A DNA stretch of 64,000 nt from Heligmosomoides polygyrus polygyrus (taxonomy: Eukaryota; Nematoda; Chromadorea; Rhabditida; Heligmosomidae): NCBI GenBank assembly GCA_947396885.1, contig OX377202.1, forward strand, positions 78,960,643 to 79,024,642, given 5' to 3'. This document shows, in pieces, positions 46,560 through 59,504 of this stretch (positions within the stretch are counted from its first letter, which is position 1; each line of letters begins with the position of its first letter). The notes beneath the pieces were generated by a model. That model was given only the letters and a program-made list of their open reading frames with translations. It did no database searches and was not told the origin of the DNA. The position numbers were made by a program, and so were the translations under genes.

Positions 46560-49490
46560 GTAGAAGACACGCAACACGAGCAGACTTTAGTTGGCTGTAC
46601 GAAGTTCGCTTAACCAATTTTGAACTGGAGACGCCACTATCTCTGGAAATTGTTTCAGTCATGAACGCATACAAATGTTGTCCACTAAAAGGTCGATATT
46701 TTCGACCACCCTTCTAGAGAAACGATGCATGTGCATCATTACGAAGGGTCGAGTGAAGCCTTGAAAAACACCTGGGCCAGTGTTGAGAATAAAAAACTGT
46801 GTGAGTGATACAAGTAAGTAGAGCTCGCGATGCAGAACTCATAAACTAACGAGCTCCTGATATTCCTCCTTCGTATAACTGCCCGAAATGGTAAATGCAA
46901 ACGCCATCATACAAGCGACTTACACACTTTGTCGTAGTGTTTGGCTCATCTAGAAGCACAATACCACAGTGCTTCTTTCTCGACAAAACTAAAAAATACA
47001 ATGGTTGACCCCAATGAATACCATGAAACACTGAGCTGTTCATGAACTGGCCCTCCCAAGTCTTTGCACAGACCAAATATGCATTTAAATTGCGCCAGAT
47101 ACCGCCCAAGAATGATGAGTGGCGCATCTCAAAATGGATCGATTAACATCGTCTTTTCTCTTTTATTCGTTCAATAGAATGTGGCGCACAAGTTGAGGAC
47201 TTGATGCAGTCTATGGCCGTAAAAGCATAATGTTTGACCAAAAACAGTGGATTTTTCATTCAATCAGCATTTGCTATCGTAAGTACGGTGAGCTTTTTTG
47301 GTGCGCTCTTATCTAGTTGACTTCAAAGCGTTGTTAGCATAACTAACTAATCTAACCAGTAACATTTTTTTTTATATTTACGTCGACTATCTATACGCGA
47401 CTATTTGAATTTTGAGTAAATACCAGAAGAGTCAAAGGCACTTCTGGGCGATAGACTACTATTCCGAGGTGCTGCGCTAGTGCGAAGGTATGACCTCCTG
47501 GATCCGACAGGCGTGAAGTCGATGCGGCGTGCCGAGTTGGTCGACGAGCTCTGGGCTTACGTCGAGCCGCTGCACTCCCGCAGAGCATGCGTGGGCGCGA
47601 AACACTAAGAAAATTCAGCCGATTTGAATCTGTACGAAATTATATCAGCGAAAGGCCCCTGACGCGCATAAGCACGCCACGTCAATCGTTTTTCGAAATT
47701 AGAACAACAAAGAGCATCGTGGGAAGAAAGCAGAAAAGCCTCGGATTTTTGCCGAACGCAGGTAGTTGAAAAGCAGTGTTTGATCCAAACGCTTAACAAA
47801 GAGGTCTTTGTTGAGGTTGGACAGGCAACTAAACAGTCATGCTCGAAGTATGCATAATCCGTAACTTTGAAACAACAAGGCAATGCGTTCCGGTTTCCCA
47901 AGCTGGCTTTCGAGGTATCTAGGATCCGTCACATTACCCTTGCAATAAATCCTTTCATTTGATTTATTCGAATTGATATTAATCAAGTTAGTGCGAATTA
48001 TTTTCGGCTTAAGTGCATGTACTGAGAATGTAATTAGCGAAAACGCGGCAAACAACAGGTCTAGCCAGCATTTGTGAAGAAAAGAAAGCAAAGACAATCT
48101 CTGTTGAAGGTGTGGCCGTACAAAAAAGGCTAGTTGCATATTTAGAAAGTGTCAATAGAAAAATGGATGATTCAGGCGTTCGAGTTCTGTAGTACCCGAC
48201 GTTTACAAACACCAGACGCATGACTAACACAGTCTTTCTTCCCGATCGGCAGCGAAGGTTCAGGTGGTTGACTGTTTATAAGTGAAAGACACCCCACAAG
48301 AATTGTGAAGGAGCTAAAAGCTTGCGTTTCGAAACGAATAGCGAACTGCCTCAAATAAATTGGCTTCAAGGAATGTCCCTAACGTGCAAGAATTTAATAG
48401 CATAACTCAATTTGCAACACTGCTGATCGAATTTCAAAATGGAGAACGGTGGAAATTTTTGCGGAGCTAGTGGAAGTGCTGTGTTTCGATCATTCCAAGA
48501 TTGTCTAAGTGTGAGAATAGGAGTGACTGAAAAGCGGCGAATACAATTAGTCACGTCAGAAGCCTCTGGTACTACGGAGAAAATATCATTTGCAACTTGT
48601 GTTGAAAAATTTCCGAAGAGAAGGAGTGTCAGCCGACGACGAGTAGTGTCTTTGCATCAAAGCTCGAAGCACACTCCAATTTCACTCAGTGAGTTGGCTT
48701 CCGCATGAAGTTACCTCCTCGTCTCAGAGGGATTTCAAAAACACACGTTGTGTCTGTCGGAGAGGAAGGCGAGTCGGCGACGAAGACGTTGTAGAAGACA
48801 CCCTCGCTGTGAGGAATAACAGGCTTGCAGAATCAACGCGGTGCAGGAGCGCTGCTTCCATTGCTTTCTTATATTGAAAAGCTTGAAGAGAATAGGATAA
48901 CACTTTATCTGAATGGTTGGGCAGAAAACGGTAACACTGCCAGCGCTTTAAATACTCTGCAGCACCGCAGTTCTCAAAGTGAATATTCCCTTACTCGCTA
49001 CTAATTTCGCAAACCGGCATTCCACAATGTGTACCACAACCGTCAGCAAAGTTAGCACATACGCTTGCTCTTTCAAGCCCTTGGAATACCCTTGGAATAG
49101 TTATGCTGATCAGTTCTTTCAACAAATTAAAAATTCGGACCAGCATACAGACGTCGGCGGGACCGTTAGTCGCAGGGAGAGCGTTATTTGCTTAGGCGCA
49201 GAAATGATTCAAGATCCACGGGTAGAAGCAGAAGTACAACACATGTGTTACTTCTCGCGCCATCAGAAAATGCATGGGAGATCAATTTGCAGTTCCTCTT
49301 CCAGGTTCTAATGCCCAACTTAGCCATTTTGTGCCTGTCTAATCAATAATCTTTTATTCCTTCTTAAATTACTGTAGATCTATCCATCTCCCTTCTTTAA
49401 CACCGTCCTCATAATCGTGTGCACTCATAGCCGCGTTTTTCAAAAGCACAATCGTATAAAGGGCAAGAATAGAGGACGACGCTAATCACT
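46560..49490. other. Stretch with no recognised gene
   Basis: Several 60-110-codon frames in both directions without motifs. A G+C-rich patch at 47480-47600 is open on the minus strand but unrecognised. Confidence 0.4.
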
Positions 49491-49494
49491 TTTA

Positions 49495-49690
49495 GGCTAC
49501 GCCACGCATTTTACCTCAAGGGATGTCCTCGAGGCTGCCTGAAAGCGGATCTGGCATGGTGACTTGCGGTGGTCAGCCGATGGACAAGTCAATGTTCTAT
49601 CCCGGGCAGTCACCGATACTGAAGGGGCGAAAGGCTTGCTTGGCAATGGGGAAAACCAGAGCCATAAGACTGAAATCGGGCGCATGCAAC
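49495..49690 (-). repeat. SINE-1 copy, decayed
   Basis: GCCACGCATTTTACCTCAAG, GGATGTCCTCGAGG, GGTGACTTGCGGTGGTCAGC, CGATGGACAAGTCA and GGCTTGCTTGGC in the expected reverse order. Confidence 0.75.
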
Positions 49691-49699
49691 AACCGGCAT

Positions 49700-51720
49700 A
49701 TCCTCTGATCGTGCTACATCAATATGAATAAGAAAATTTATTTGTTTATCTATGGGAAGCGAATTTTAGAATCACGCTTGATATCAAACACAGGAGTGAA
49801 CTATCCAGTCGAAACGTAACTAACATCCTGAACTATTAGTGAAATCAGAAAAAGAGAAACATTTTGTGGATGCTAGCCGAAATTAAAACGTACGAGTACG
49901 TGCAGTAAATATATTTGTTCCTGTTAGGGTTTTATTTTTTATTCAGTGTTGTGGTTCCAACACATGCATATATGTAATATTTAGAACCGCTACATGGAAA
50001 GCACTTGAAATCTGATATGTTTCTCCTGAGAAAGGCCAGCAAGGAAAGTTCCAGTATCTTCCGCAATTTTGAATCGTCGACGAATCGCAAATCTACAGTA
50101 TCTTCCGCAATTTTGAATCGCCGACCAATCGCAAATCTATTATATGTTTCAAAAATGTCAAAGGCACCCTAAAGCGTAAAAAATTAATTGTTGTTTTGTT
50201 GTTTTAGGCGACAAATCATAGTCGTGGAAAATTCGTTAACCATGGGGCAGCCCAATATCTATAGTTCTCAGGCAGATCCGATAGCGAAGAGGCATTTTTG
50301 GAAGCACCAACAGTTGGCTGTTTTGTGCTCCAAGTCCATCGGATTTGTAATTGATACGCCGCCGGAATATCAAGCGTATCGATGACCGGTGTTATACGAA
50401 TTAGGGCTATAGTTCAGAAAAAGCTGAGGTGTATGACGAATCGCAGGGAATCTTGCAAAATATCAATGCGATATGAGAAGGTAAGTAATACTTGCTATAC
50501 TTGCAGTTTCAGAAGGCAAGATGTATTCGAAGAACACATGTAGCAAGAGAGAGGGAGGGTTAGAACTGAAAGGAAGAGGCGGAACTCTCGTCTTTACGCG
50601 GAACACTTGCGGTCGCTGCGCTGCGACAAAGAGCGCCACTTATCCGGCTCCTTCTTTCCGACGGGACCAGCGATCAGACGGCTGCTAGGGTTACTGTTTG
50701 CCTTGGCTTTTTATCCGCAATGAAATTAGAAACTTCATCCAGTCAGCACTCTTTCCGATCCAGAGGGCCAGCAGATTGTTTGAGAATGAGAGATAATCCG
50801 TCGCGATGTCTTCATTCCGTCAAAGCCATCGACGAGAAGTGCAGCTCCGAGGAGAAAAACAACAAAGTGTTTGCACTTCGGGGTGAAGCAATGAGTAGGG
50901 CTTTGATTTCATTTTCATTTTTTCCGCCCAGTCAATGTAACTTACTAGTGGCCTTTGCCTTATGCTGATAGGACAGCGGTCAACAACGAACGTTCACGCG
51001 TCATTCATGTCATTCATGGTGAACATGAGTTGCCTGACTAATCCGTTCGCTTTCTTCGCGTCTCACTTCTCAAACATTCATCAGAATTCCTACGTAAGTT
51101 AAAGGTAATCGAGCAGGTAAAGTACGCAGCGGAAGCATCTTCGCTGTTATAAAGGACGATGCCTGAAAAGGCCAGAGTTGTGGAGGTGACTTGTCGAATA
51201 GGTTAGAAGTTGTGGTACCGTACACTACTCCTAGACATCTGCTGCAGACCTCGAACAGTTCGTGTCGCTAGGCCACTCAGCACAGTCACAAACCTAGTAA
51301 TCATTTTCAATGTAAAGGTAGTGAACAGCCCTTCCATTAAAACCGCTGCTCGAATAATTATTCCTTTAAGAATGGATCGCTATCAGCGGCTTAGTTGGGG
51401 GAAAATCATTAATACAGTTCTGAAACGGTTATGACCTTCAACCAGAAATCCCAGAAGTTTCAGCGAAAAATTAGTGCTTTAACGAAAGAATACCTATTCT
51501 GTTACAGTATGTAGGAGAATGGGAACGCTGTAAAGTAACATTTGATCAGTATCAAGATTTAGTGGAACACATATTGTGCAATAGCAAAGCGTCTTGGATG
51601 CAAGGCAGCGTCTAGAAAGATGACTTCTGACGGGAAAAATGCTACTACTATAACACTTCGCATTTGTCTGGTTATACAGAATGCTCGAGAAGGGCAGTGT
51701 TTAAAAATCTCAAACAGAAT
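49700..51720. other. Stretch with no recognised gene
   Basis: Apart from the 44-bp tandem duplication at 50052-50139, nothing recognised. Confidence 0.4.
50052..50139. repeat. 44-bp tandem duplication
   Basis: CAGTATCTTCCGCAATTTTG... repeats exactly twice (50052-50095, 50096-50139) with two mismatches, a recent local duplication. Confidence 0.9.
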
Positions 51721-51724
51721 AGTA

Positions 51725-52035
51725 ATGTAGCGCAGTCGGAGGAGGCGCCGGTTGTCACGTGCACCCGATACCAGGTTCCTGGTTCGGATTTCCCGCCCAG
51801 GCCAACCAAGCCTTCCTTCCCTCCAGGGTCAGTGAATTGGTACCAGACTTGTCTGAGAATGACATACACTTGCGGTAGCCAGCCGGTGTTAATGATCGTG
51901 GGCCACCGCAAGTCATTGTATGGCCAAATACGCATTCAAATCGCCTCCACGACATCCCGTAGAACTAGAATGCGTGGTGCATTCAAAAAGGGATTGAGTA
52001 ACGCCGTACTTTATTCTTTTATCCTTATCCTTTCT
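51725..52035 (+). repeat. SINE-1, best copy: tRNA-derived SINE
   Basis: About 310 bp. A box TAGCGCAGTCGG at 51728-51739 and B box GGTTCGGATTTCC at 51781-51793 form an internal RNA polymerase III promoter in a tRNA-like head. The body carries GCCCAGGCCAACCAAGCC, CCAGACTTGTCTGAGAATG and GGTAGCCAGCC. The 3' end has CGCATTCAAATCG...TAGAATGCG, able to form a stem, and a TTTATCCTTATCC tail. At least nine other partial or full copies lie in this window, so it is an abundant family. Mobilisation would depend on a LINE. Confidence 0.85.
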
Positions 52036-52039
52036 TTCT

Positions 52040-55000
52040 TTCTTCATTCGAAACGTTCTTTTAGCGTTTGGTCGTTGTTCACAGTAGCGAAAATATTCCT
52101 CCTGAATGGAGACACTATTAAACGTCCGAGAACACATGAACTAACGAATATTATACCAAGGGGTTCAGATCTTCACCCACAAAATAGCAGAAGATGGTAT
52201 CAAATAACTAAGGACAGAGGACGATTGAGTGGAACGGCTGACGTGGGAATCAGAAGGCGGTCGTACTTGGTGAGGTGTGAGGAGAGCTCAGCTGATGACA
52301 GGGCGCAATCTGTCATCACTCGGCGGAGCAAGAGCTAGATTTGACGTGGTTGACTCGGCTCCGGAGAGAGGGCTCTTGAATCACGTCTGCAATGAGAAGG
52401 CCACAACACGTCGGAGCAGCGTGAGCAGATTAGGGGATGAGCAGAAGTCGCAGGGATTCATTCCCTTCCTCCCACTAACGTAAGAGCTTTGACTCTCCCA
52501 TGCATAACATGCACGTAGTACTAATGAGGTGAAAGGACGGAGAAGGGCAAATGCCACTTTTTGCCATATGCAAAGGCTTGCTTACTTGACAGCGTTAATT
52601 CTCCTATTTATCAAATTCCAATGGTATAGCAGTTGTGAAAGTAGAAGACATAGTCGATATGTCCTGAAAAGGAGGTGGGAGGCAAACATTGTTTGGTTCA
52701 CCTTCCCTCGTTTGAACCTCATCCAAAGCTTCACCTGATGCTCCTCAAAAGCACTCTTAAACATGAAAGGCATTTGAGAAATGGACCGCAAACTAGTTAA
52801 AAAAGAATAAACAATATTTTGATGGGGTACCCTTTTCAGCAATTGAACTGCTAAGTCACTTTGAAAAGCATTTTTCGTGTACCGCAATTCGTGGAAAAAT
52901 CGTTTTTTGCAAATCTTTCTTTTTCTGTAATATATTACGGTCAACTGATTTTGTATCACTTTTGGCTCAACAAATGTTCTCCTTGGTATTAGCAGCTCCT
53001 GGGTAAATTCAAATGAGGTGGGGGTGTGCCATGAGGGTGCGAACAGAATTGCCAACCTACAGTCGTCCCCCTCCCGATGGATCCAATATAGCATATGCAT
53101 GGAACACTTTGGAAAGAATTCAAAATCACTGGATGCTAGAAGACAGGTTTCCGTCTTTTCGCAACCTATGGGCTGCTTCTATGTGCGTCGGACACCCCTT
53201 GTTGAAATATATTCTGAATATGGATCAAATTTCAGAAAGCGTTCATTCTCGAGCGGCTCGACATTGACCAGAGGACAGCCTCAGGTTACCGTTTTCTGAG
53301 TGGCGAACACCATTGTAGGACGAATACAGAAGACGCAGTGAAAAAATCCAGACTCAAAATGGTAGAAAAGTGTGACCATTTTTGCAAAGTCCTTGAAGCT
53401 AGTTGGAGACTCTGAAGCTTCACTATGGAATCGCAATGTCGCACAAAGCAGTACCTTCCAATCATCGAATGAGGAAAAATCCAAAAGCATCGCTTCGTAG
53501 GTGTTCGATTACTTCAACTTACAGCATTTTAACATTTTTCTGCAAATTCTATGCTTGCAAGGTAGGTACATATTGTCTCGTGCAAATACTCTAATCCATG
53601 GTGGAGTTTTGGAGTCTTACTTTGAAAATCTGAAGCCTATTCTCTACTACACGATGGACAAAGATTTTCGCAGTGGTATCCTTTTTCTTCGTTCGGAAAA
53701 GACTACCCATAAAGACTCGCCTAGCCAGTTTAGTTGACGTTCACAGTTATGAGGCATTCCACTTATCAGCATCTGCTGTGTATTTGTCGCACTAGTACAA
53801 GGTAGCGCTGTTCATGCATTTGTAGAACAGAATGACTAGTTAGTACAGCACTGTTAAGAGGCAACAGGCTACGATTTTTAGCGTACGTGGAATGGAGAAT
53901 CACATACACATTGGTGCATTACATTTCAAACCGTGTCTGGAAAAAAAAAACTGAAACGATCGACCTGTTGTAAAATTGATAAAGTAATGAAATATCTCAA
54001 ATCTATTATTTTTACATCATTTACTTACTGCCTTTACGGCTTTGATAAGAGTTGAAATCTACGTTTTATTTATTTTAGAAGTTCAGAAGAGGAATCGGAG
54101 GGAAAGTTACAGATGCAAATGAATGAAAATTAGGTGTTCCTACAAACACTGTAATAAATTCGCTTAAGTCACTGCTGCGCGAGCTCTGTGATATTCACGA
54201 ATAGGAGTGGCTTCTCTATAGCTTGGTTATACAGTGTAGTTCCGTTAGGACGAAGAAAAGCAGGCTTGATGAGTAATGTTATTAAAGCAATCCAAATAGA
54301 GCACAGAGGAACAACATGTTCTCGATCGCAGCTAGGAAGCTTCTCGATTAATATGTCTGTTAATGCTGGGTTGCTAAGACGTCGACATGCAATTTTCGCT
54401 TTGCTGCTAGCGGCTAACTAGGAAATACGAATGCCAGATCTAACCACTGACCTCATGAGAGCGAGAATTCGGCAAATGACTTCAATATCGTCGTGGAACG
54501 ACACAATGGTGATGAGCAAAACAGACATTTACAAAGTGACGTGTTTGGATAGCAATTGCCACGGTATTAGCATTAAGAGTCCAGCTGCCCTCAAAAGTAA
54601 AAAAGTAGATTGGCTAGAAGTTTTTAGCTGCGCTCGAGCAACTCTTGACCAGTCATCGCTATGGCAACACGAGGAATTTTAATGGCCCTTCGTGATGGGG
54701 AAAGAGCGTGAGTCGTGCACACTACCTACCGTCTCAAGGTGAAAGTTCGGATGGTGCCGGCAGGCTCGAATGATAAAGCACGACTGTCAGCGAAACAGAC
54801 TTCGAACACTCTTCCGACTCGAAACCCGGCACAACAACAGAAAACTACTTACATTTCTGCTCTAGCTCGGAAGGAAACGAAGTTTAAAGCGAATTGACCG
54901 AGTAATAAACAATCATACACTGTCTGGCGCCAAGAGAGGATGCATTGCTCACAGCTGTCCATGGCCTTTGAAGAGCTGTTATTCATGAGACTAATAGGCA

Positions 55001-55570
55001 CGGACTCTATTGTTTTGCCTTGTAGTCAACATGCTTTATAAGAACTCGAAGATTGACAAGTTTCAAGCAAAAACCTGGCCTTACCATGCATGAGAAGTGC
55101 AGAGGCTAAAAAAGTTTCAGGAATGAGGACCATCGAAAAGGAGCAAGTATCTGAAGGGAAAAGTTTCATCTCGGATATTCCTAGCTGACATCGAAGAAAT
55201 CATACTTAGCACTTGTTACCCTAAGCGGAGACCAGACCTAGACGATAATGAGAAGTTGAAGGAGGACATGGAACCTAGATGTTATTTTGGAATTGGCAAC
55301 ATTCCATCCTATCCTTATCGTCTTTGCTCCATTTCTTCTCCATTTATTGACTAAAATGCTACTTTAGTAACTCTTAATTGAATAGGCTTTAAAATCAATA
55401 GTAGTGCAAGTTTTGGCTCATTTTGGAGCTCATAACTTTGAAAAACTTATATAGGAATTGCTTGCGCGCTGTGTCGCTTTTCGAAAAAAAAGATGGTCTT
55501 CGACGAACAATACATATACGTGCATCTGCCATCAATAAAGGAGTAAGCGGATAAACAGCTGCACCACTAT
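52040..55570. other. Stretch with no recognised gene
   Basis: A 172-codon minus frame (53100-52582) is the longest unexplained frame in this half of the window. It is rich in F, R and K and has no motif I recognise. Frames at 54188-54421 and 54431-54682 are also unrecognised. Confidence 0.4.
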
Positions 55571-55574
55571 AACC

Positions 55575-55825
55575 CCGTTGAGATGCGTTAAGCATTCTGC
55601 TTATACGGGATGTAATGGAGGGAATTTTAGTGCGTATTTGGTTCGCACAATGGTTTGTGGTAGGCAGCCGATGAAGGCCTCAGTGGTTTATCCCTCCCAG
55701 AAAGGTATTGTCCCAACTCATCGATTTCGGAGGGATGGAGGGCCGAACAAGCTGAGAGAAACGGGTAGAACTCTCGATTCGGGCTGCACGGGCGGCGCCT
55801 CTTCCGACTGCGGCACGATGCAGTA
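55575..55825 (-). repeat. SINE-1 copy
   Basis: Reverse orientation. GGATGTAATGGAGGGAATTT, GTGCGTATTTGG, GGTAGGCAGCCGATG, GGGATGGAGGGCC and GGCGGCGCCTCTTCCGACTG (A-box side) in order. Confidence 0.8.
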
Positions 55826-55829
55826 TGAA

Positions 55830-56930
55830 CACTTGTTATGCGATGGCTAGACACCCCCAGCCAAAGAGCATAACACGCTGACGATATTTGGTAGTATACA
55901 GAACGAATACTCGCGGTAAACAAACATAGAAAACCGCTAAAAACTCATACCTCAGTCACTTTATTCACTTGTATCAAAGCGACATTACAGACCTTAAGAA
56001 ATTCTGCTGCTCTACTTCTGTAGAGTTCATTTTTAGCTTTTCACTAATTGAGCTTCAGTTTTAAATTAAAACTCCTCCTACTGGTTCAGGGTGCCAACAT
56101 TCTGAAATCATCCGAAATATTAAGAGGTATAGAATATTTTAACAAGTCACATACATGTGAGTTCTAGTAAATCTGATGTACTCTTCATGCAATGGCTAGG
56201 CTCGGACATATTAAATTTTAATTGACTACGCTTTGGGCTTTAGGCCTTTTATAAGGTCTAAACTGACCATCCTGCATATCGCATGTCCTTCCTTCGTAAG
56301 GAGTCCGTTCCGCTCTGTCTGACCGGCTACGCATTTACGGTTTCCTGGAGAGAGCGCAGGTGGTGAAGAGGTGAAGTAATTTTCCAATAAACAAAGGCGG
56401 CTTCAATCCGACTGATGCTGACATGACAAATATACTCGTATTGTCATTCAAAGATACCGCCTTAAATATGAATGCTCCGTGTTCCTTCTCAGTTAGCACG
56501 AGCTATGTGTTGATAGCGACACCACAGGCCAATTTCCTACGTCTGTGTACAGAACTAATCAGAATAAGATTTGCTGTTCCCCTGCACATACCACTGAATT
56601 TAGCAGAACAATTTTTCCTACCTTTTGTTTTTCTATTTTCCTAGACCATATCAATTTGACTGATAGTTTAGTAGTTCCAACATTATCAGGTGATGAATGG
56701 CTGTTTGCCGGAAATAACGTCCAAGCAGCTCATGGCGTAAGGCCGCCTCCATGGGTAAATATGGAAACTGCACACAACTTAACCGATCCTAAATAGCTAA
56801 TAAATCGTGTAGAGCTTAAACTTTGTGCTTCACATTTCGAAGGTTATCGCAGTAGAGACGAGGAGCAAGGCTTCCGTCAATGCGAATGATAGCAGGATTG
56901 CTTCCAGAGTGATGACCGCTCCTTCCACAG
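55830..56930. other. Stretch with no recognised gene
   Basis: Nothing recognised. Confidence 0.4.
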
Positions 56931-56934
56931 ATCG

Positions 56935-57118
56935 CTGCGGTGGCCAGCCGATGAACTAGTCAGCGCTTCATCATTCTCAGACAGGTCTGGCACGAATTCA
57001 TCGTCCCCGGAGGGATGGAAGGCTTGATTGGCCTGGGCGGGAAATCCGAACCAGGAACTTGGTATCGGGTGCAGGCGACAGTCGGCGCCTCCTCCGACTG
57101 CGCTACACGCGCTCTCAG
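56935..57118 (-). repeat. SINE-1 copy, 5' two thirds
   Basis: Reverse orientation with intact A box (TAGCGCAGTCGG, 57103-57114) and B-box region (GGTTCGGATTTCC). Ends at GGTGGCCAGCCGATG. Very close to the copy at 51725. Confidence 0.85.
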
Positions 57119-57119
57119 A

Positions 57120-57700
57120 GGGAATTCAAGAGAATCTAAAGATACTGTAACGAAACAGTTTAGCACATTCAAGAAAACGGAGAAGATCAGCTAACTGATC
57201 TGATCTGGTGCCTTGAGAGAGGATGCAAGTGAGGAATGCTTCAGGATAAGTTGTCCATAGGGATTCTTGTTTTCTTTTTTCTTCATTTGGAGAAGATGGT
57301 GCTTTCTGATAAGAGTGCTGTGGTGATTAGCGCTATGCAGCAACTTGCATGAGGTAGCTTGAAGAAAATTTGGACAAGAACTAGATTCCTTAAATTGCCG
57401 TGGATCGTTTGATTGATGACCCACTACCCGTAAAGTTTACCGTAAAGTCCAAATAGGCCTATCACACGATTGCAGAAGATGTGTGCAGCCATGGGAGTGC
57501 AGTGATAGCAGAGTAAAAATCCTTGAGAGGATTGCCGTGATAAGTGAATGAGGAAGTTTCAGCCGCTCCGCATTGTGCGAATCCTATTCAGATTCATAAG
57601 ATAGTATATGGATGAACATAGAGGACTGTTCTAATCATTCTTTGTTTTCACCAAGTTCTCTCTTCGAAAAACCTCGGCATTTTCTTTGCGTGTCGATACT
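57120..57700. other. Stretch with no recognised gene
   Basis: Nothing recognised. Confidence 0.4.
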
Positions 57701-57860
57701 GCTTTGCCAAACGAGGTTATGAGGCGGACCTGTTCATCGTCTTCAGAGGCCAAGTGGTGACTAAAGACAGCGGTGGCGACGTCGATCCGTGTGAACGGTG
57801 GATCAGCGGGCCTCTGAAGACGAAGAAACGTTAAGCCGCTCAATGAACAGATCCACCTTG
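57700..57860 (+). repeat. PLE-end scrap with inverted hammerhead-like segments
   Basis: GAACGGTGGATCAG matches the PLE 3' region near 20725. CTCTGAAGACGAAGAAACGTTAAGCC (57812-57837) fits the order CUGANGA, GAAAC, GUU of the hammerhead motifs elsewhere in the window but lacks a real stem II. Its inverse, GTCTTCAGAGGCC, lies at 57741-57753, so the segment can fold back. Confidence 0.4.
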
Positions 57861-58112
57861 TACCCTCACTTGGCACAGCAGTATTGACACATCCTTTGTT
57901 TTTTTTGCACACACCGAGCATTTTATACACTCGGACGTGATTTCGCGGAAACAATTTGGATTCACATTTAATCTCAATGGCTTGACGTAAACAACCAATT
58001 GACAAATCAGCCTTTCATTCTCTCCCGAATTTTGAGGCAATTTCAAACCGCGAAGAGATGGAAACCTTTTTTAGCCTGAGCCAGGACTCGAACCAAGAAT
58101 CTCGAATCTAAC

Positions 58113-58655
58113 AGTCGGCCGACTGCAGGCGGTACGTAGATACGTGGCCATCGCATGCACTTACAAGGGAGGTCAATGAACTCCCGTGGCAATTTTCAAA
58201 GTGATCTGTTGAGGGTTATAGGGGGTCGTCTGAGAGGCACCGTAGTGGTTTTCCAATTTCCTGCGGACACCTGGGTAGGTCGAAAATTGCAAAAAACCGT
58301 GTCATTTCAGTGCGGGCCGATAAATCAAAACTGACGTCTGGAACTGCCACGTCGAAATTAGAATATAACCTGCAAAAGGTTTGGGGCCGGAACGGTAGCG
58401 GAATTACAGCAAACTCACAATTTGCTTGTTAGCGATAGTGTAACACAAACGGAACATTGAGGTGTGTGGAGTGTCTGGATCGCCGAGTGGTTATGGGGGC
58501 GGACTTGCAAGAAGAGGATCACGGCTTTGGACGGGGAAGTTGAGATTCTGCACTGCTGGGCTTGCTCATTGCTCTTTTGCTGATGTAAAGTGTATCTTAA
58601 ACACCGTAGTGTACCATACTGACGTTGTAATCTCATTTTAACCCGTATGATACGA
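58113..58655 (+). repeat. Repeat R4, left copy (inverted pair)
   Basis: Matches 61083-61640 in reverse through CAAGGGAGGTCAATG, CACTTTGAAAATTGCCACGG-type, GGGCCGATAA, CTAACAAGCAAA-type and TTGCAAGAAGAGG blocks. The inner part (58485-58545) looks tRNA-like (GCCGAGTGGTTATGG), so the family may be tRNA-derived. Confidence 0.8.
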
Positions 58656-58659
58656 TTTA

Positions 58660-59500
58660 GCACCGATGCTATTTTTCCTACCACTCTCTGCTGATCGAAG
58701 GTGTAGAGACTTGTACTCCCACGCACTCCCTAAAAGCGTTTGCCTGATACGTGAACACTACCCCAATTAACCATCATGACAAAATTTGACGGAATTCTAT
58801 TCTCTGCCTACGAAGTCGCTAGTCTTACTACAAGTACCTACATTATCAATGTCTCCCCCACTACCTATCAGTATGGAGGAGTGGCCGAGAAAAAATAGGA
58901 CGCATTAAGACCAGACTATGGAATCAAAAATAATTTACTAGAAAAGCGTTCTCTATAGAAGCCCGAAGACTGATCAGCACATCCAAGAGCTGGAATGAAG
59001 CAACACATCTCGATCATGTTCGTAAATGAGGTTGAAATGGGAAACATTTTCAAAACAAGCAAAGAACATTACAAAAAGATCATAACGTCCTAGCAACTGA
59101 GAAGGGCTTCCTCAGCGAGACAAGCATGGTTTTTTGGGAATACGACGTAACTCTGTGCAACGGAAACCTGACCTTTTCATATCCGACAAGAGCTCAAAAA
59201 AAGTTAGAAAATGAAAACGGTGTCTTGCAGAGGTCAAAACGCATTCTACAAATACGAAAGGCAATCCGCAAAATCCTGTACGAAATTCAAACCCTGTACC
59301 CTTTTCCTGTAAGTCTGCATCGCTATCCACACGCCCTCCCTGTCGCTACCCAGCCTGCAGTGAATGATTAATTTGAATATACCCTCCAGCCTCCTTGAGG
59401 AAACCTAACAAATCGTCAGATTTCTAGCATATATCTATAGTTAAAGCTCCATAGCTTTTACAAATTAATTTAGTTTCTGAGCAATATTACGTGTTTCTCG
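58660..59500. other. Stretch with no recognised gene
   Basis: Nothing recognised between R4 and the RTE copy. Confidence 0.4.
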
Positions 59501-59504
59501 GCGA

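Noticed and set aside
51728..51793. tRNA gene from A and B boxes
   Set aside because: The arms do not pair as a tRNA and the unit is repeated many times with a common non-tRNA body; it is a SINE head.
52582..53100. 172-codon minus-strand open frame as a gene
   Set aside because: No recognisable motif, signal, or splice context; A+T-rich composition makes a chance frame of this length possible. Recorded only as unexplained.
58485..58545. Possible functional tRNA gene (GCCGAGTGGTTATGG...TTGCAAGAAGAGG)
   Set aside because: No complete cloverleaf with an acceptor stem could be drawn, and the segment is inside a repeated element also found at 61089-61640.
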